Origin: Cylindrotheca closterium
Taxonomy: Eukaryota; Bacillariophyta; Bacillariophyceae; Bacillariales; Bacillariaceae
Assembly: GCA_933822405.4 (NCBI GenBank)
Contig: CAKOGP040001814.1
Coordinates: 62,001 to 126,000 of the forward strand
DNA length: 64,000 nucleotides
Reading direction: 5' to 3'
Below the pieces are notes generated by a model, which was not told the origin of the DNA, searched no databases, and saw nothing but the letters and a program-made list of their open reading frames with translations. Positions 33,474-44,528 of this stretch are shown here, in pieces (position 1 is the first letter of the stretch; the number at the start of each line of letters is the position of its first letter). A program made the translations under genes and the position numbers.

Positions 33474-34637
33474 CTACTTCTTAGCATTTGATTGGTCTCT
33501 CCTTTTGCTTCGACGTATCATCCTTGCCGTTCCCATGAGCATCAGAAGAACCCCTCCAACGATATGCAGAAACTCGCTCCGCATTACAGATTCCGCAAAA
33601 GCTTTGTTCGGTATCATGTCCTCAACAAACCACTTGTCTATTCTTGCTTGTTTGTCCAGAGAAGTTTGAAGGTATACACTATTTGCAAGGGTGACTGTGT
33701 GATGACTATTTGGCATAGCACTCCTGTTCAATGTGTCATGGCCTTGCTGGTGTAGTGCTTTCCAAGAATGAACTTCCCAGGCCACCATCTGAAGAAGCAG
33801 TCCTCTGGGGATCGGTCCAAGATGCCATGGATTAGTGTCATTGTTTTCGGGGAGCATTAAATCAGAAACGCTACTGTTGTACATATGTGGGAAGAGCTCT
33901 TTGGCCAAATCCAAAAAGACCAATCGTCGTGAATTGATTCTCTGGATTTCTCGTTTCGCAACCATGTTGGCATGGTATACCAGATAGTTTACACTTTTCT
34001 GTCCACCTTTCTTGGACTCATTGCGCTCCAGATATCCCCATTGCGAGATCCGACTGAATGGTGTTGATTTCCATAGTACGAGGACTGATGGGGAAATAGA
34101 CTCGTGTAGCTTGCGTATCGTCCAATTGATTTGCTGTTCCATGTCACAAGGTCTGATATGATTGTTCTTCAGATCCCACGAAACTGATCCAGCTAGAACG
34201 ATGGAATGTTCTTTTGTATACTTGAATTGAATAAAGTGTCGAAATTGAGGCTTCCAGATGTTGTCAATGGTTCCGGGTTCAAATTGCACTTTGACGTACT
34301 GTCCAGTTTCTAGCGTTGGATCTCCTTTGCCGATGATTCTTGTATGAGACGCTTGCAGTCGAGTCCAGTTGTAAAGATAGGGTTGGTTAAATGATGCCTC
34401 GTTTCGGTGCTGGATTAAATAATGAAGGGTATCAGCTGCTCTTCTCGATGTTGAATCGCCAGTAAATGCTATGCTCTCATTTTGGAACAGGCTGTAGCAA
34501 TCATCGGCCGTAAAGCTTGGTCTTCCATGTGGTGGGATCCATGCGTTCAGGGGAGACTTATCTGGTACATGAGGGACAAGTGAGTATTCTGGAAGTCCTA
34601 TGAGTTCTTGGATCTCCGCGATGCTCTTATCTTCCAT
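33474..34637 (-). CDS. PC-esterase / TBL-like SGNH protein with C-terminal membrane anchor
   Basis: 387 residues from the ATG at 34637. SIAFTGDSTSRRAADTL (about 55-71) is the GDS block of the PC-esterase family with the likely nucleophile S62. LAGSVSWDL and SVLVLWKSTPFSR fit the second and third SGNH blocks (W-D and the W-x-T region). NDTNPWHLGPI near residue 275 is a candidate for the C-terminal D..H motif. A hydrophobic segment (about 358-374, LHIVGGVLLMLMGTARM) followed by RRSKRRD suggests a tail anchor. Relatives in plants O-acetylate cell-wall polysaccharides; the substrate here is unknown. No N-terminal signal is seen, so an unrecognised upstream exon is possible. Divergent from the DUF6824 gene at 35319. 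Confidence 0.65.
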   Translation of the reverse strand: MEDKSIAEIQELIGLPEYSLVPHVPDKSPLNAWIPPHGRPSFTADDCYSLFQNESIAFTGDSTSRRAADTLHYLIQHRNEASFNQPYLYNWTRLQASHTRIIGKGDPTLETGQYVKVQFEPGTIDNIWKPQFRHFIQFKYTKEHSIVLAGSVSWDLKNNHIRPCDMEQQINWTIRKLHESISPSVLVLWKSTPFSRISQWGYLERNESKKGGQKSVNYLVYHANMVAKREIQRINSRRLVFLDLAKELFPHMYNSSVSDLMLPENNDTNPWHLGPIPRGLLLQMVAWEVHSWKALHQQGHDTLNRSAMPNSHHTVTLANSVYLQTSLDKQARIDKWFVEDMIPNKAFAESVMRSEFLHIVGGVLLMLMGTARMIRRSKRRDQSNAKK

Positions 34638-35318
34638 CGTGCTTCATCCAGTTTTCAATATAGAGGATCACCCACACTGGAATTATAATAATAGCGAAAA
34701 TTAAAAAAACATGTATGTTCGAAGTAGTCGAACAATGACGTCTTTTTCAACATAAAATAAAAATACACACGCACCGTACCTGGTACCGGTAGCTACAGTA
34801 CTTCCTGGAGGTAGGTTATATACCAAAACCGTCCGGGTCGCGTCCGTGTGCAAGAGGTGGTACTTGCATCGGTTTTATCCTTGGTCTTTTCGGTTCCAGC
34901 AGTTCTACGCGCATGCCGGCATATCGTTTGCTACCAGGCAGTCTGGCGTGACACGTCAATTGGTGAATTTTTCATGTTTCGCCTTGCAAATCTGCTCACA
35001 TCATAAAGCACTATCAATTGTCGAGCAGCAGCGAAGGGAACACGCAGTTTTCATACTTTCTTCCTCACAATCAATCTTGCCTAGAAAGAGAATTTTTATC
35101 AGCTACGTCCACTTCAGAATCGAAATTTCCCTTCTTTTTTTTTTGGCGTTTCCTATCGTTCTGGGAACTGACGACTGCGATTTGAAAATCAGTGGTGGAA
35201 GAGACTTTGACAGAAGCCATCAGCGATAGACGGAGGTTGTCACTGTTTCCGCAGCACTTTGGTAACACTACGGAATATTGCAAAAGAAGGAAATACCCTT
35301 CGTGCGAAAGCTAGAAGA
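34638..35318. promoter_or_regulatory. divergent intergenic region between the esterase and DUF6824 gene 1
   Basis: About 680 bp between divergent starts. It contains one TACCGGTA palindrome (34784) and a T-rich run near 35134-35145. No specific promoter element can be assigned. Confidence 0.4.
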
Positions 35319-36260
35319 ATGTCAGCTCGTCAGCTCAAAGAAGCATCCGCTGAAGATCAGTCCTCCGATGACGATAGTGATGAAGCTGGTCCTAAAGCAT
35401 CTGCTAGAGACCGGTCGTCCAAAAATCGTGATGGAAATGGTACAAACAGGAGAGACTCCTCAGCACCTAGTCAACGAGCACTAGTGGCAGCCCCAACAGA
35501 CGTCATTTGCGGACGTGGCATTCACATTGCCAACCATCGCGGCAACCTGGACCTCCATCTAATGGTAAACAACTATCGAGATGCATATCTAGCATCACGG
35601 CGGCCAGAAAAGACAAAGATAATCAAACATGTCCTTAAGGAAATGAAGAGTACCGGGGCCAGGTTCATCAGAAAGGTCACGGATGGAAGCAGTGCAGATA
35701 CATGGGAGGAAGTTGATTATGCAACAGCCTACAAGAAAGTAAGTCATGCATTGCGTCTTCGGACTGTAAACGAGAGCAATGGCAAGTCCATTTCTGCGGC
35801 AGATGCGGTTCACCCTCAAGTTGATCCGTATGGTGAGCCGGATCAAATAATACCCAGGCGGGCAGTGCTGCCAGTGGGTCAGCATGATCCATTGTCCAGC
35901 CAGTTACACTCTTCAATTGGAATTGCTTCACATCCATTATCCAGCCAGTTACACGCTCCCAGTGCAATCCCTTCACATCCATCATCTGGCCATCTCCATG
36001 CTCCCAGTGGAATTGCTTCACGCCCATCATCCGGCCATCTACACCCTCCAACAAGTGGAATTCCTTCACATCCATTATCAGGCCAGCTACCACCAATTCC
36101 CAATGGAGGTGCTTCACATACAGCAGGTGTACCCCCTCCTCAATTGGGTGGCGACCCATCACTGCATCAAATATATCGTCAAGTATACTGGAATACCTTG
36201 TATGCCCTCCAACAACAGTCAGAGCAGCCGCCAGAAAAACCGCCGCCGCCCAATCGCTAG
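35319..36260 (+). CDS. DUF6824-type protein 1 with expanded repeat linker
   Basis: 313 residues from the ATG at 35319 (MSARQLKEAS); an in-frame TTG at 35259 is not a likely start. An acidic/Ser-rich N-terminus leads into the DUF6824-type domain (about 61-147): TDVICGRGIHIANHRGNLD, then YRDAYL...KTKIIKHVLKE, ARFIRKV and WEEVDYATAYKKVSHALRL. The linker contains about five diverged units of [HD]PLSSQLHAPSAIPS type. The C-terminus carries the motif GVPPPQLGGDPSLHQIYRQV shared by all six copies in the window. Function is unknown; the conserved basic helices would suit DNA or protein binding. It is the only + strand member and sits tail-to-tail with the - strand array. Confidence 0.85.
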   Translation: MSARQLKEASAEDQSSDDDSDEAGPKASARDRSSKNRDGNGTNRRDSSAPSQRALVAAPTDVICGRGIHIANHRGNLDLHLMVNNYRDAYLASRRPEKTKIIKHVLKEMKSTGARFIRKVTDGSSADTWEEVDYATAYKKVSHALRLRTVNESNGKSISAADAVHPQVDPYGEPDQIIPRRAVLPVGQHDPLSSQLHSSIGIASHPLSSQLHAPSAIPSHPSSGHLHAPSGIASRPSSGHLHPPTSGIPSHPLSGQLPPIPNGGASHTAGVPPPQLGGDPSLHQIYRQVYWNTLYALQQQSEQPPEKPPPPNR

Positions 36261-39200
36261 AAATGATCCATGATCAAAGAGACAGAAAGCGTGGTGTATT
36301 GGGTTGCCTCCAATTATTATCAGCATAATGGCTTCTGCCTATTCATGGACTCTTTTGTTTCCGCCGATGTTGTGTGGACACCGCTAGGAAGACACGAAGA
36401 CTGCATGCATCACGACCAACGACAAGATAATGATATTCCAGCGCACATGCTGGCTCTTGAGATATGCAGATATGTCATCCCACGAGAGGAAGATCATGAA
36501 GAAAAAAGATTTCAAGGTTTCTTCACTTTATGATATCAAGCCGCAGTATGATGATACAAATCAAAGATGATCATCACTACTTGTTTCCTTGTAGCGAGGT
36601 CTGGGGCAAGAGAGTCACGACATTTTGAATTGCATTTTTCTCATTATTGTGTGCCAATGGAAGTCTCCACTCGCATTGCTTCCTCACTTGCTCCTTCGTA
36701 GCGGACTGCTGGTTCTGAACAACCCACAGCTCCTCCAACGCAGAATATGAAATTAAAATCAACAACTTCGCCTTTGAGCTTTTTTGTGCGTTGGTGTAGC
36801 AGCAGTTTGGGCAACATGCCGTGTTCCGCAGCAATGCGTCGGTTTTAAAAAAAGAGCACGAAGACGGCGAACCACAGTTTCGAGACAACCTCGAATGATG
36901 CCGCATTGTACAGATGTGCGGAGCACCGATCATTGATCCAGTCAATAGACAACCGGGTGAAGCGCTCCGATCATTCTCTTGATATTATTCTTCAACTAAA
37001 TGCTTCAGCAGTGCTGATACCATGAAGGTAAAAGGTGAACGACAATTCAACGCAGTTCATTTATATCTTCTGCATCTCTGAATTCATCTTGAGGATGTTG
37101 AGGATGGATTCATTGGTGAGAATAAGTTTGCTTCATCAAACGCCGATACTTGATTTCGTGATAACTCAGCTTTCTTTTACTCAGACGCGTGCTAGTGTCC
37201 TTGTCGCAACTGTGATATGCCATTCAGAAGCGTTGGTTCATGAAAATAGGAGAAGACATTGAACAAAGTGCGTGGTTAAGTGAGAGTTGCAAGAAGACCC
37301 TTATTGACGTGGTGCCAGCATGCCGTCTCTTCTGCCGCAATGCTTAAATCGGCACGCAAGGGTTCACATAACGCTATGATAACACCATGACTTAAATGTA
37401 AAAAAAGGAAGCTGGGCCGACGAAATTATGGCCGCACATTAGCCATATTCATTCTGAGCTGTAAGAAGCCCTTCTGTACCAACGGTACTGTACGTTACCG
37501 TACATACCAGATACCAATCAATCAGTTCTTATCGCGATGTAACGATGACTGCTACATCAGTAGTTTGATGAGAAGTAAAAGGAACTGCTATTGTTTTGTT
37601 CTAAAGTAGAAAGGATGGTGATAGGGAGACTGTCACGGCATTCATAGCAAAGCAAAACCGTCATCTCCCGACGATATGATCCATTCATTCAATGTGATGG
37701 TCTCCTCTTGGGCCAGTCGTGAAGCCTTCTGGCTTTCCCACGAATAGTCAGCTCCATGCTCCAACTTAGAACTGTTCAATCGTTATGTATCATCGTGCTA
37801 ATAAAGGAACCGATCCATGGGAGACAAGGCGATGAGCTCCACGTGCGATTGTACCAATCAACATAACGATTTCTTGTTCAAATAAGAGGTGATTATGTTA
37901 CTGGGAAGTCATGTATCGTCATCAACGCTGATGCTTCTGAATATTGACACAACATTGGGCATCACGATGAAGCTTTGGATGACACGGTGGCTCTCTTGCT
38001 TCTAGATTACTAACCAAGCCGTATGACTCTGCCACGCCATGATGAGACCGACCCTGTTGTTCGATCGTCATCTTTGAAAATCGCATGGTGATCACGAAGC
38101 TATAGCGGAAACTCATCGCACACCTCAAAAAACATTTCATCCGTTGAATGAAGGATCAATGCTAGCAGGTTAGGCACCACTCGAGGCATTCGGGCAGTCT
38201 GGCAGCTCCTGATTGTGATGAGTCCTAAATTTGAGAGATGGTGGCTGCTCTGAAGCAAGTGATAATCGGTCCCTCTTCACCGTTTGCGATCAGTTGACAA
38301 CACGAGACAACTGGTGGAAGTAGGCACCGCATGACCACCGTCTCCGCTCTGTGATGAAGGTATGGTACACACACCAAGGGACCACCCATCAAGAGACTCT
38401 ATTCGGATTTTCTGGCGATTCCTGGATTGATCGAATGAATAGTATCAAAAGTGGATAATTGACGACCACGTCGATGGGACCATGTTGTCATTTGCAACCG
38501 CCGTTTTGCAACTTCTTTGCAGAGAAAAGGTGCCCATTGAAGAGCTCATCTAACTTGAATGATACCAATACAATATCCATATCTTCACGCAGCCTCTTTC
38601 CGATGAATGAATCGAACCCCTATGAAAGTGAATTACAGGGCCTGATTTTATGCAGGCGATGATAATAATGCGGGAATCCACATGTTTGTATCTCTCATTA
38701 TACCGCTCCTGCAAGACGACATTTAATTGCATGTATAGCTTCCGATGATTTTGAAGGGATGGCGGACCAAGGAAAGTATCACTGTACTCTGACATTCCAG
38801 TATAATTCTCTTTCAAAACAAATACGATATGTCAATCGATCTTCCTCTGTGGTAGTGAAGCCTTTTGACGAGGTTGGTTTCAGTTCATACGATTTAAAGC
38901 CAAAGGACTCCACCAGTTGCTTACCTGAGAAACGGATGACACATGATATCACCACGCGCTGCACTTTACTGAGATTCATGCAGCGAGGAGATGAGGACAA
39001 TGCCGTTCTTCTTGGCCATCATCTTCATCATGCATTTGGGCATAGACGATTGTCTGTACGCTGTGCGATTGCTACCCTAAGGAGCTTATTGTGAGCAATA
39101 TACATATTGACGATGACATCGCATCATAATGAATTCTTTGAACCATCGTTTATTCGACTTTGTGAATCCATGGACATGAAGTGTGCACAAGAAATGAAGA

Positions 39201-41016
39201 AATAGTGCATTGATTGATTCTATCGGAATTGAAAGCTCCGCTTGCTTTCTTCGCCGCGGGCTGGTTCATGAGAACCGTCTCTGTATTGAGAACTGATTAT
39301 TTTTGTAGACATCTTTTATAATAAGTCACAACAGTAAAGTTGCATATGGTTTTGAGGATTGACTAGATTTGAAGTGTATACCAAGCCAGAGTCCTTGTTT
39401 GGCAAGCGACTGATACAAAAGGCCATAATAGTCAATGACAAATCACAAGTGACAATGTAAACGTATTCAATGTTCACAGATTCATTGATCGATGAGAGGG
39501 ATCGAGCAGCACGGAACATTTCATATCATCTTTGGTGCCAAGGCCACCGCGGCACTCCCATTTTCCCATGCTTGGTTGCAATGAGAGATCTGGCTACGAA
39601 CTGTCATGGAAATGAGAGTGAAATGCATCATACCAGCCTCTGCCAAGCTACAATGCGTATTGCAATCTCGCCACACAGGAAATCAAGTCTACTGCAATGG
39701 CAGTCGGAAACACCAGTCGGGGCACTTCGTTCTTTCTACCAACCCAGACCTTCGCGTAGTCGAAGAAGTGATCGGTATCATTATTGCCATTCGCATGTAA
39801 TGACCAAGTTGCTTGTTAGGACATTGCATGGCCTTTCTGAACCAAGCCAGAAGGCTCAGATATTCAAAGACATCAGTTTGTGTAGGGAATATCATTGCCA
39901 TAGGAGGTGACTCAGCATTCTTGGTCGACGGATTCTCTCCGTAACCCTCAACCTTGAGGTGGCGTACAGTAACGCAAAGCAGAGACTTTCGTCTTCCGCA
40001 ACTACAGACAACGGTAACAGTATACCGTCCTAGACTGGAAACCATTGGCGGTTCTTTTCATTTTCTTTCTTCGTTCTTCTGATAGGCAAGTCGGTCGTTG
40101 GTCAAAAAGCGGGCCTTCTCCATCATCGAGCTCTTGTAGCGCCTCACGAATGACTTGGATTCCGGCTATGATACATCGCCTCATGGAAGAGTTGCCAATG
40201 GGGACAGTCTACATCAAATCTCAGTTCCAATACCACATGTTTCGTAGGTAGTGAAGTTGTTGGAAGAGTTTGACTTTCAATTAACTGTTGTTGCTCGTGC
40301 TGAGACTGCTGAACCCCTTATGGGGGCTCTATGTTGTGCACTCCACCAATCATGATATCAGAACAACGGTGCATTATCGAGAGTCCGCTGCTGTTATGTC
40401 AACAACCAACAACTATAGAGTCTCTTGGACGAAGAGGTGTACCATGACGACTCGTCCAAGCATGCTAGCTAGAGTGAGACCTCTGATCAGTTTCTGTCTG
40501 TCCATGGTTTCTGCAAAATCATCAGCGAGAAAATTATTTTCGTTGTGATTCAGTCATACTTTGATCTGATTACCTTAATGTGAGTCTTTCTCAACAGCTA
40601 AGCACTGAGTATGAGTGCATTGAGTACAAATCATCCACAGATAACATTCTTAACGGGGAGATGTCAGTAGTCTATCCGAGCGTTCAATCCACACACTATT
40701 TTTTAAATTTGTGGCATTTCATAGGACGAATCTGCTGCATCGAAAAACAACACTGCCTAAGCTTGTTGTTCACACTGCTAGGCCTAGTTCTGATCTACAT
40801 GCATTAGAATCACATATCAGACTCCAATATGCGTATACGTTAAAATACAGGAACATCTGTTCTAACAGGCTGGTACTGGTATAGCAGGCTGGTACTGGGC
40901 AGCCGTACCATCAAAATAAAGAATGAATTCTGGAAGGTTGGGTACAACCTAGCAATATGCTTGATGAGCTTACCTCTGGCGCTACAACTCTGTCTTTGTC
41001 TGCATTTTGCTACCGC
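36261..41016. other. 4.8 kb spacer between DUF6824 genes 1 and 2, no genes
   Basis: I find no convincing coding sequence in this long stretch. Part of it (about 38468-38720) is recognisably related to the spacer upstream of DUF6824 gene 5 (52310-52770): both share GGGACCAT...TTTGCAAC.GC..TT.TGCAACTT and GTTGAAGAGCTC-like text. It is therefore probably the remains of an older duplication whose gene has been lost. The rest is unremarkable. Confidence 0.5.
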
Positions 41017-41763
41017 TTACCGGGCGGCTTCCCTAGCTGTGCCCCCCCCTGACTGCTGCTGGAGAGAATACAAAGTTTTCAAGTATACTTGACGATAGAT
41101 TTGATGGAGGGATGGATCACCACCCAACTGAGGAGGGGGCATACCCATTGCATGTGAAAAAATTCCATTGGGACCTTGTAGATTGCCTGAAGGTGGGTCA
41201 TGCTGAAGGACTTGTAGATTGCCTGAAGGTGGGTCATGCTGAAGGACTGGCAGCGTTGCTCGCCTCGGTATCAGGTGATCGGACCCACGGTCGGGGTCAT
41301 CTCGATGTTGTGAGGAGTCTGCCTCGCCCATATATCCACTGTCTCGATTGGTCTCGTTCTTTGTTCTGAGGCGCAGTGCATGGCTTACTTTCTTGTATGC
41401 TGTCGCATAGTCAACTTCTTCCCATCTATCGACATCGCCCCGATCCGAGACACACCTGATGAACCTGGATCCTGCACTTTTGACTTTTTTAAGGACAAGC
41501 TTGATGATCTTTGTCTTTTCCGGTCGTCGTGATGCTAAATACTCATCTCGGTACTCGTTGATAATAAGGTGAAGATCAAGGTTACCACGGTGGTTGGATA
41601 TGTGGAAGCCGCGTCCGCAGACGATGTCACTGGGTTTCGCCACCAATGCTTTGCTTTTGACTTCTGCGGTGTTGGCTGCTGATGATTTCCTTTGGTTGTC
41701 GCCAAGCTCACCGTCTTCAGCTGTTTGGTGTTCCGTTGACTGGTTAGCTTGGTTGGATGACAT
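41017..41763 (-). CDS. DUF6824-type protein 2
   Basis: 248 residues, intronless, starting MSSNQANQSTEHQTAEDG. The DUF6824-type domain spans about 44-134 (SDIVCGRGFHISNHRGNLDL, YRDEYLASRRPEKTKIIKLVLKK, FIRCVSD, WEEVDYATAYKKVSHALRL). A 12-residue unit, VLQHDPPSGNLQ, is repeated exactly twice in the linker, caused by a 36-bp tandem DNA duplication. The C-terminus has GMPPPQLGGDPSLHQIYRQV followed by YLKTLYSLQQQ. Upstream lie the two conserved blocks at 41963 and 42051. Its domain sequence is closer to gene 1 (ASRRPEKTK) than to genes 3-5 (QSKRPNKTR), so it is an early branch of the array. Confidence 0.85.
   Translation of the reverse strand: MSSNQANQSTEHQTAEDGELGDNQRKSSAANTAEVKSKALVAKPSDIVCGRGFHISNHRGNLDLHLIINEYRDEYLASRRPEKTKIIKLVLKKVKSAGSRFIRCVSDRGDVDRWEEVDYATAYKKVSHALRLRTKNETNRDSGYMGEADSSQHRDDPDRGSDHLIPRRATLPVLQHDPPSGNLQVLQHDPPSGNLQGPNGIFSHAMGMPPPQLGGDPSLHQIYRQVYLKTLYSLQQQSGGGTAREAAR
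41175..41246. repeat. 36-bp tandem duplication in DUF6824 gene 2
   Basis: Two units (41175-41210 and 41211-41246) that I read as identical, starting CTTGTAGATTGCCTGAAGG. The length is a multiple of three and adds 12 residues to the linker without breaking the frame. Confidence 0.9.
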
Positions 41764-41962
41764 TCTGCTTCTTATATTCTAATGGGGACTAAAGAAGTGG
41801 TAACCGCACGTCTCTTCTAGTGCCAGCGTTGAGACAGGTGAAGCGAATGATGACCTGCGTGCGTCCGTGTTGACCTTTTTCCTTGCGGTACCGCTGAAGC
41901 CTACACTACTTTGCGTATGACTGTAAAGCACAGGTAAAGATCAGTTCAAAGAGTGTCGAATG

Positions 41963-41982
41963 CAATTGCATGAAAGAAATTC
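41963..41982 (-). promoter_or_regulatory. conserved upstream block I of DUF6824 gene 2
   Basis: Contains TGCAATTGCATGAAAGAAAT on the + strand, 200 bp upstream of the ATG. The same block lies 182 and about 190 bp upstream of genes 3 and 4. The first ten bases are a perfect palindrome. A regulatory role is inferred from position only. Confidence 0.35.
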
Positions 41983-42050
41983 GACTCCATTACGCAGAAG
42001 CATTGATCACAATAACGCTACGCAGTACGCGTATAATACTCATGCAACAA

Positions 42051-42070
42051 ATTGCGCATGATGACAGACG
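42051..42070 (-). promoter_or_regulatory. conserved upstream block II of DUF6824 gene 2
   Basis: ATTGCGCATGATGACAGACG, 288 bp from the ATG. The equivalents for genes 3 and 4 lie at 297 and 290 bp. Confidence 0.35.
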
Positions 42071-42574
42071 CGTGGCGGTAGATGTACTAAAACAGCAAGT
42101 ATTGCAGCATAAAAGAACCATCATGGTTTATCCTGACTTATTGTGAATCTAGGCTCGTATAATACAAAAAGGCCATGTCCTCCATCGGCCAGCCATCAAT
42201 GAGAGATGTTTGATTCTTTCTTTCTTCTGAATTCAAAGGGCTACGCACGTCCGCGGGTTCTTTCCGTTGCAGCTTTTCTTCTGTTTAAGAGGAAAGTGAT
42301 TCTAAGTCATCCGTAAAGTAAGTTATTGTTCTCGGCATCACAGTGACACATGTGAAGTTGCGTCTGGTTTGAGAGAGAAGTCGATCTTAAGCAGTGCGGA
42401 GTTGAAACTACCTCTCTAGAATGGACTTTTGATCTAACAATGCGAGGTACGACTGCCAGCTTGAGCAAGCGGGAGCGTACAATGTTTGCCTTAGGAGGAA
42501 AAGTCATCCTGGTTGTGCAGCATATCCAAGCGTTTGAGTTTCCAACTGAAGCAAGGAGCAAATGGGGCAACGAC

Positions 42575-42618
42575 AAGTCCATTAGTCAAGTCTCATAAGT
42601 CCATTAGTCAAGTCTCAT
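42575..42618. repeat. 22-bp tandem duplication in spacer 1
   Basis: Two adjacent copies (42575-42596 and 42597-42618), both starting AAGTCCATTAGTCAAG. The other spacers have one copy of the related sequence. Confidence 0.85.
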
Positions 42619-44528
42619 CCAAAGCCAAGAAGATTTTATCGTCTTCGACGCTTTCGCAAAATCAGAGAGCAGCATACGACCCGCAGTCGACTAGGATGTT
42701 CAGCTCAAGGATCACTGCTGATATATTGAATATCTTTTAGCACGGTTCGATGACTCGCATAGAGATGGCCAAAAGGTTCAGGCTGAAAACAGTGCAGTCG
42801 ATATAGTGACACGCTTTCGGAAGAGATGTCTCAGGTACGGCTAATCATCAGCAGACAGATGTCTCAGATATGGCTGGTCGTCACAAGCTGAAAACACTAC
42901 TGGTCCTGTTTGATTCAGGGTGTTCCATTAGTCACAGCAGGCGATGACAAGGATTACAACAAAGACTCCATTTGGGCGCGATAAGGTGGCTCTTCGTCGA
43001 AACTCAATAAAGTCTCCGAATGGTCAACCGGGGTCTCTTGACACTATGGTGTTCCTCAATCATGTCTACGAGTGATCGGCGTGTCTTCTCTGTTCTTGAT
43101 CTCGTGTAAGCGGACAACCATGGCTCAAACGGCATCCGGAACACGTGCTGTCTAACCCGTGGACCCTGATGGAGACACTCCCAAGTGAGTAGTCGCCACT
43201 TTGATGATATGACGCATGGATCACATCATGGTCTGCTCCGTTGGATGACCTACATCAAGCGTGAGTTGAACCAATAGACATATGCTTTGCTGGCATCCAC
43301 ATCAAGGGTCAGTTGTACCAAATCAAATCTCAGCCGTACAGCCATATCTTTCACTAATGAAGGCGCTCGATCGTGTAGCTTCAACAATCGAGACATTGGG
43401 CTAGTCTCAATGTCCACACCAAGATGACCATATGTTGCGTATTCTCCAATGGTCAAGGCATCAAGATTGCCACATGGATGCCCATACTCCTTTATTGTCA
43501 TCAAGGCAACAATTCGATACAAAACAAAGAACGAAAGTACATGATACAGATAGCAGAGGTCGGTGTATTATGAAAGAGAGAGAAGTGGTGTCCATACAGT
43601 AACTATGGAATGACTTTCTTTGATGACATCACATATGCGGATGAATCCCAGGTGAACGGATTTCTGTCTGTCTGCATGCGCGGTCACTGCAGAATGATGA
43701 TAAAGTTCGATTGTCTTGCGGTATCGATTTCAAGCATCAGCAACATGCGAAGTCTTTCGACCGGTACATTGGAATCTATCTTCGTTTCTAATTGTCATTG
43801 TGGACAGTTGTGCAATAGTGACAATGTAGCCAAAGTTTATACCCTCTAAGTTGTGGGATGTCAATATTATATCTCAGTTCTGCGGTTACGATACAGTGTT
43901 GCATTTTGCTTATTCCAATCGTATGTCGTATTGTCTGCTGTCGTGTCAAGATTATCAGATGTGAAAACAGCATCATCTAAGCTGCTTGTTGTAACTGTTA
44001 GAGGAATATCTGATAAAGTTGTTCATTAGGTTCTAACAGCAACCTGCTAGACGCATACGTGGGATTGGTGGTTCCTCGCATTACGGCTTGCATAGCCACA
44101 TAGATCAAGACGACCAAGCCTCTACTCATATACTCAACTCTCATCATCGAAGCAGCCTTATTATTCTCTTTCTGCCCGACAGCATCGAAAAAAGCGAATC
44201 GGCAAAGAAGAGATCATACATAGGCAGAGATGATTATCACAGTCAGAGCACCGAAAAGGCTGTCGCGACTGTGGTCTATGAGGCCGCACCTGATGTCCCA
44301 GAATACTTGACATTTGCTTTCGTGTTCCATTCCCTGATGATAGAAATGAAATTGTGGTGAAACAGCTGTAACCGAAGAAACCCCAGCAGAAACGGGTAGT
44401 TGGTCGGATCAAACATCATTAAGCGAAGCTGTCGCGTTGAAGCTGTAAAATATTGACGGCGACGTTGGTGCATTCTGTTCCATGGCAACTTATTCACCTG
44501 ATTTTTGTCTCTTGATCATGACACGACT

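Larger units (their letters stand above)
41764..44528. other. array spacer 1
   Basis: A non-coding spacer of about 2.8 kb upstream of gene 2. It carries the two conserved upstream blocks and a 22-bp tandem duplication at 42575-42618. Two diverged copies of an ACATCAAG.GT.AGTTG.ACCA unit lie near 43251 and 43301. No coding frame is conserved between spacers. Confidence 0.6.

Noticed and set aside
36577..36945. Open frame of 122 codons on the - strand
   Set aside because: No domain, and the region shows no sign of constraint; length is within chance for this composition.
43250..43522. Open frame of 90 codons on the - strand in array spacer 1
   Set aside because: The aligned positions in spacers 2 and 3 do not keep the frame, so coding is unlikely.
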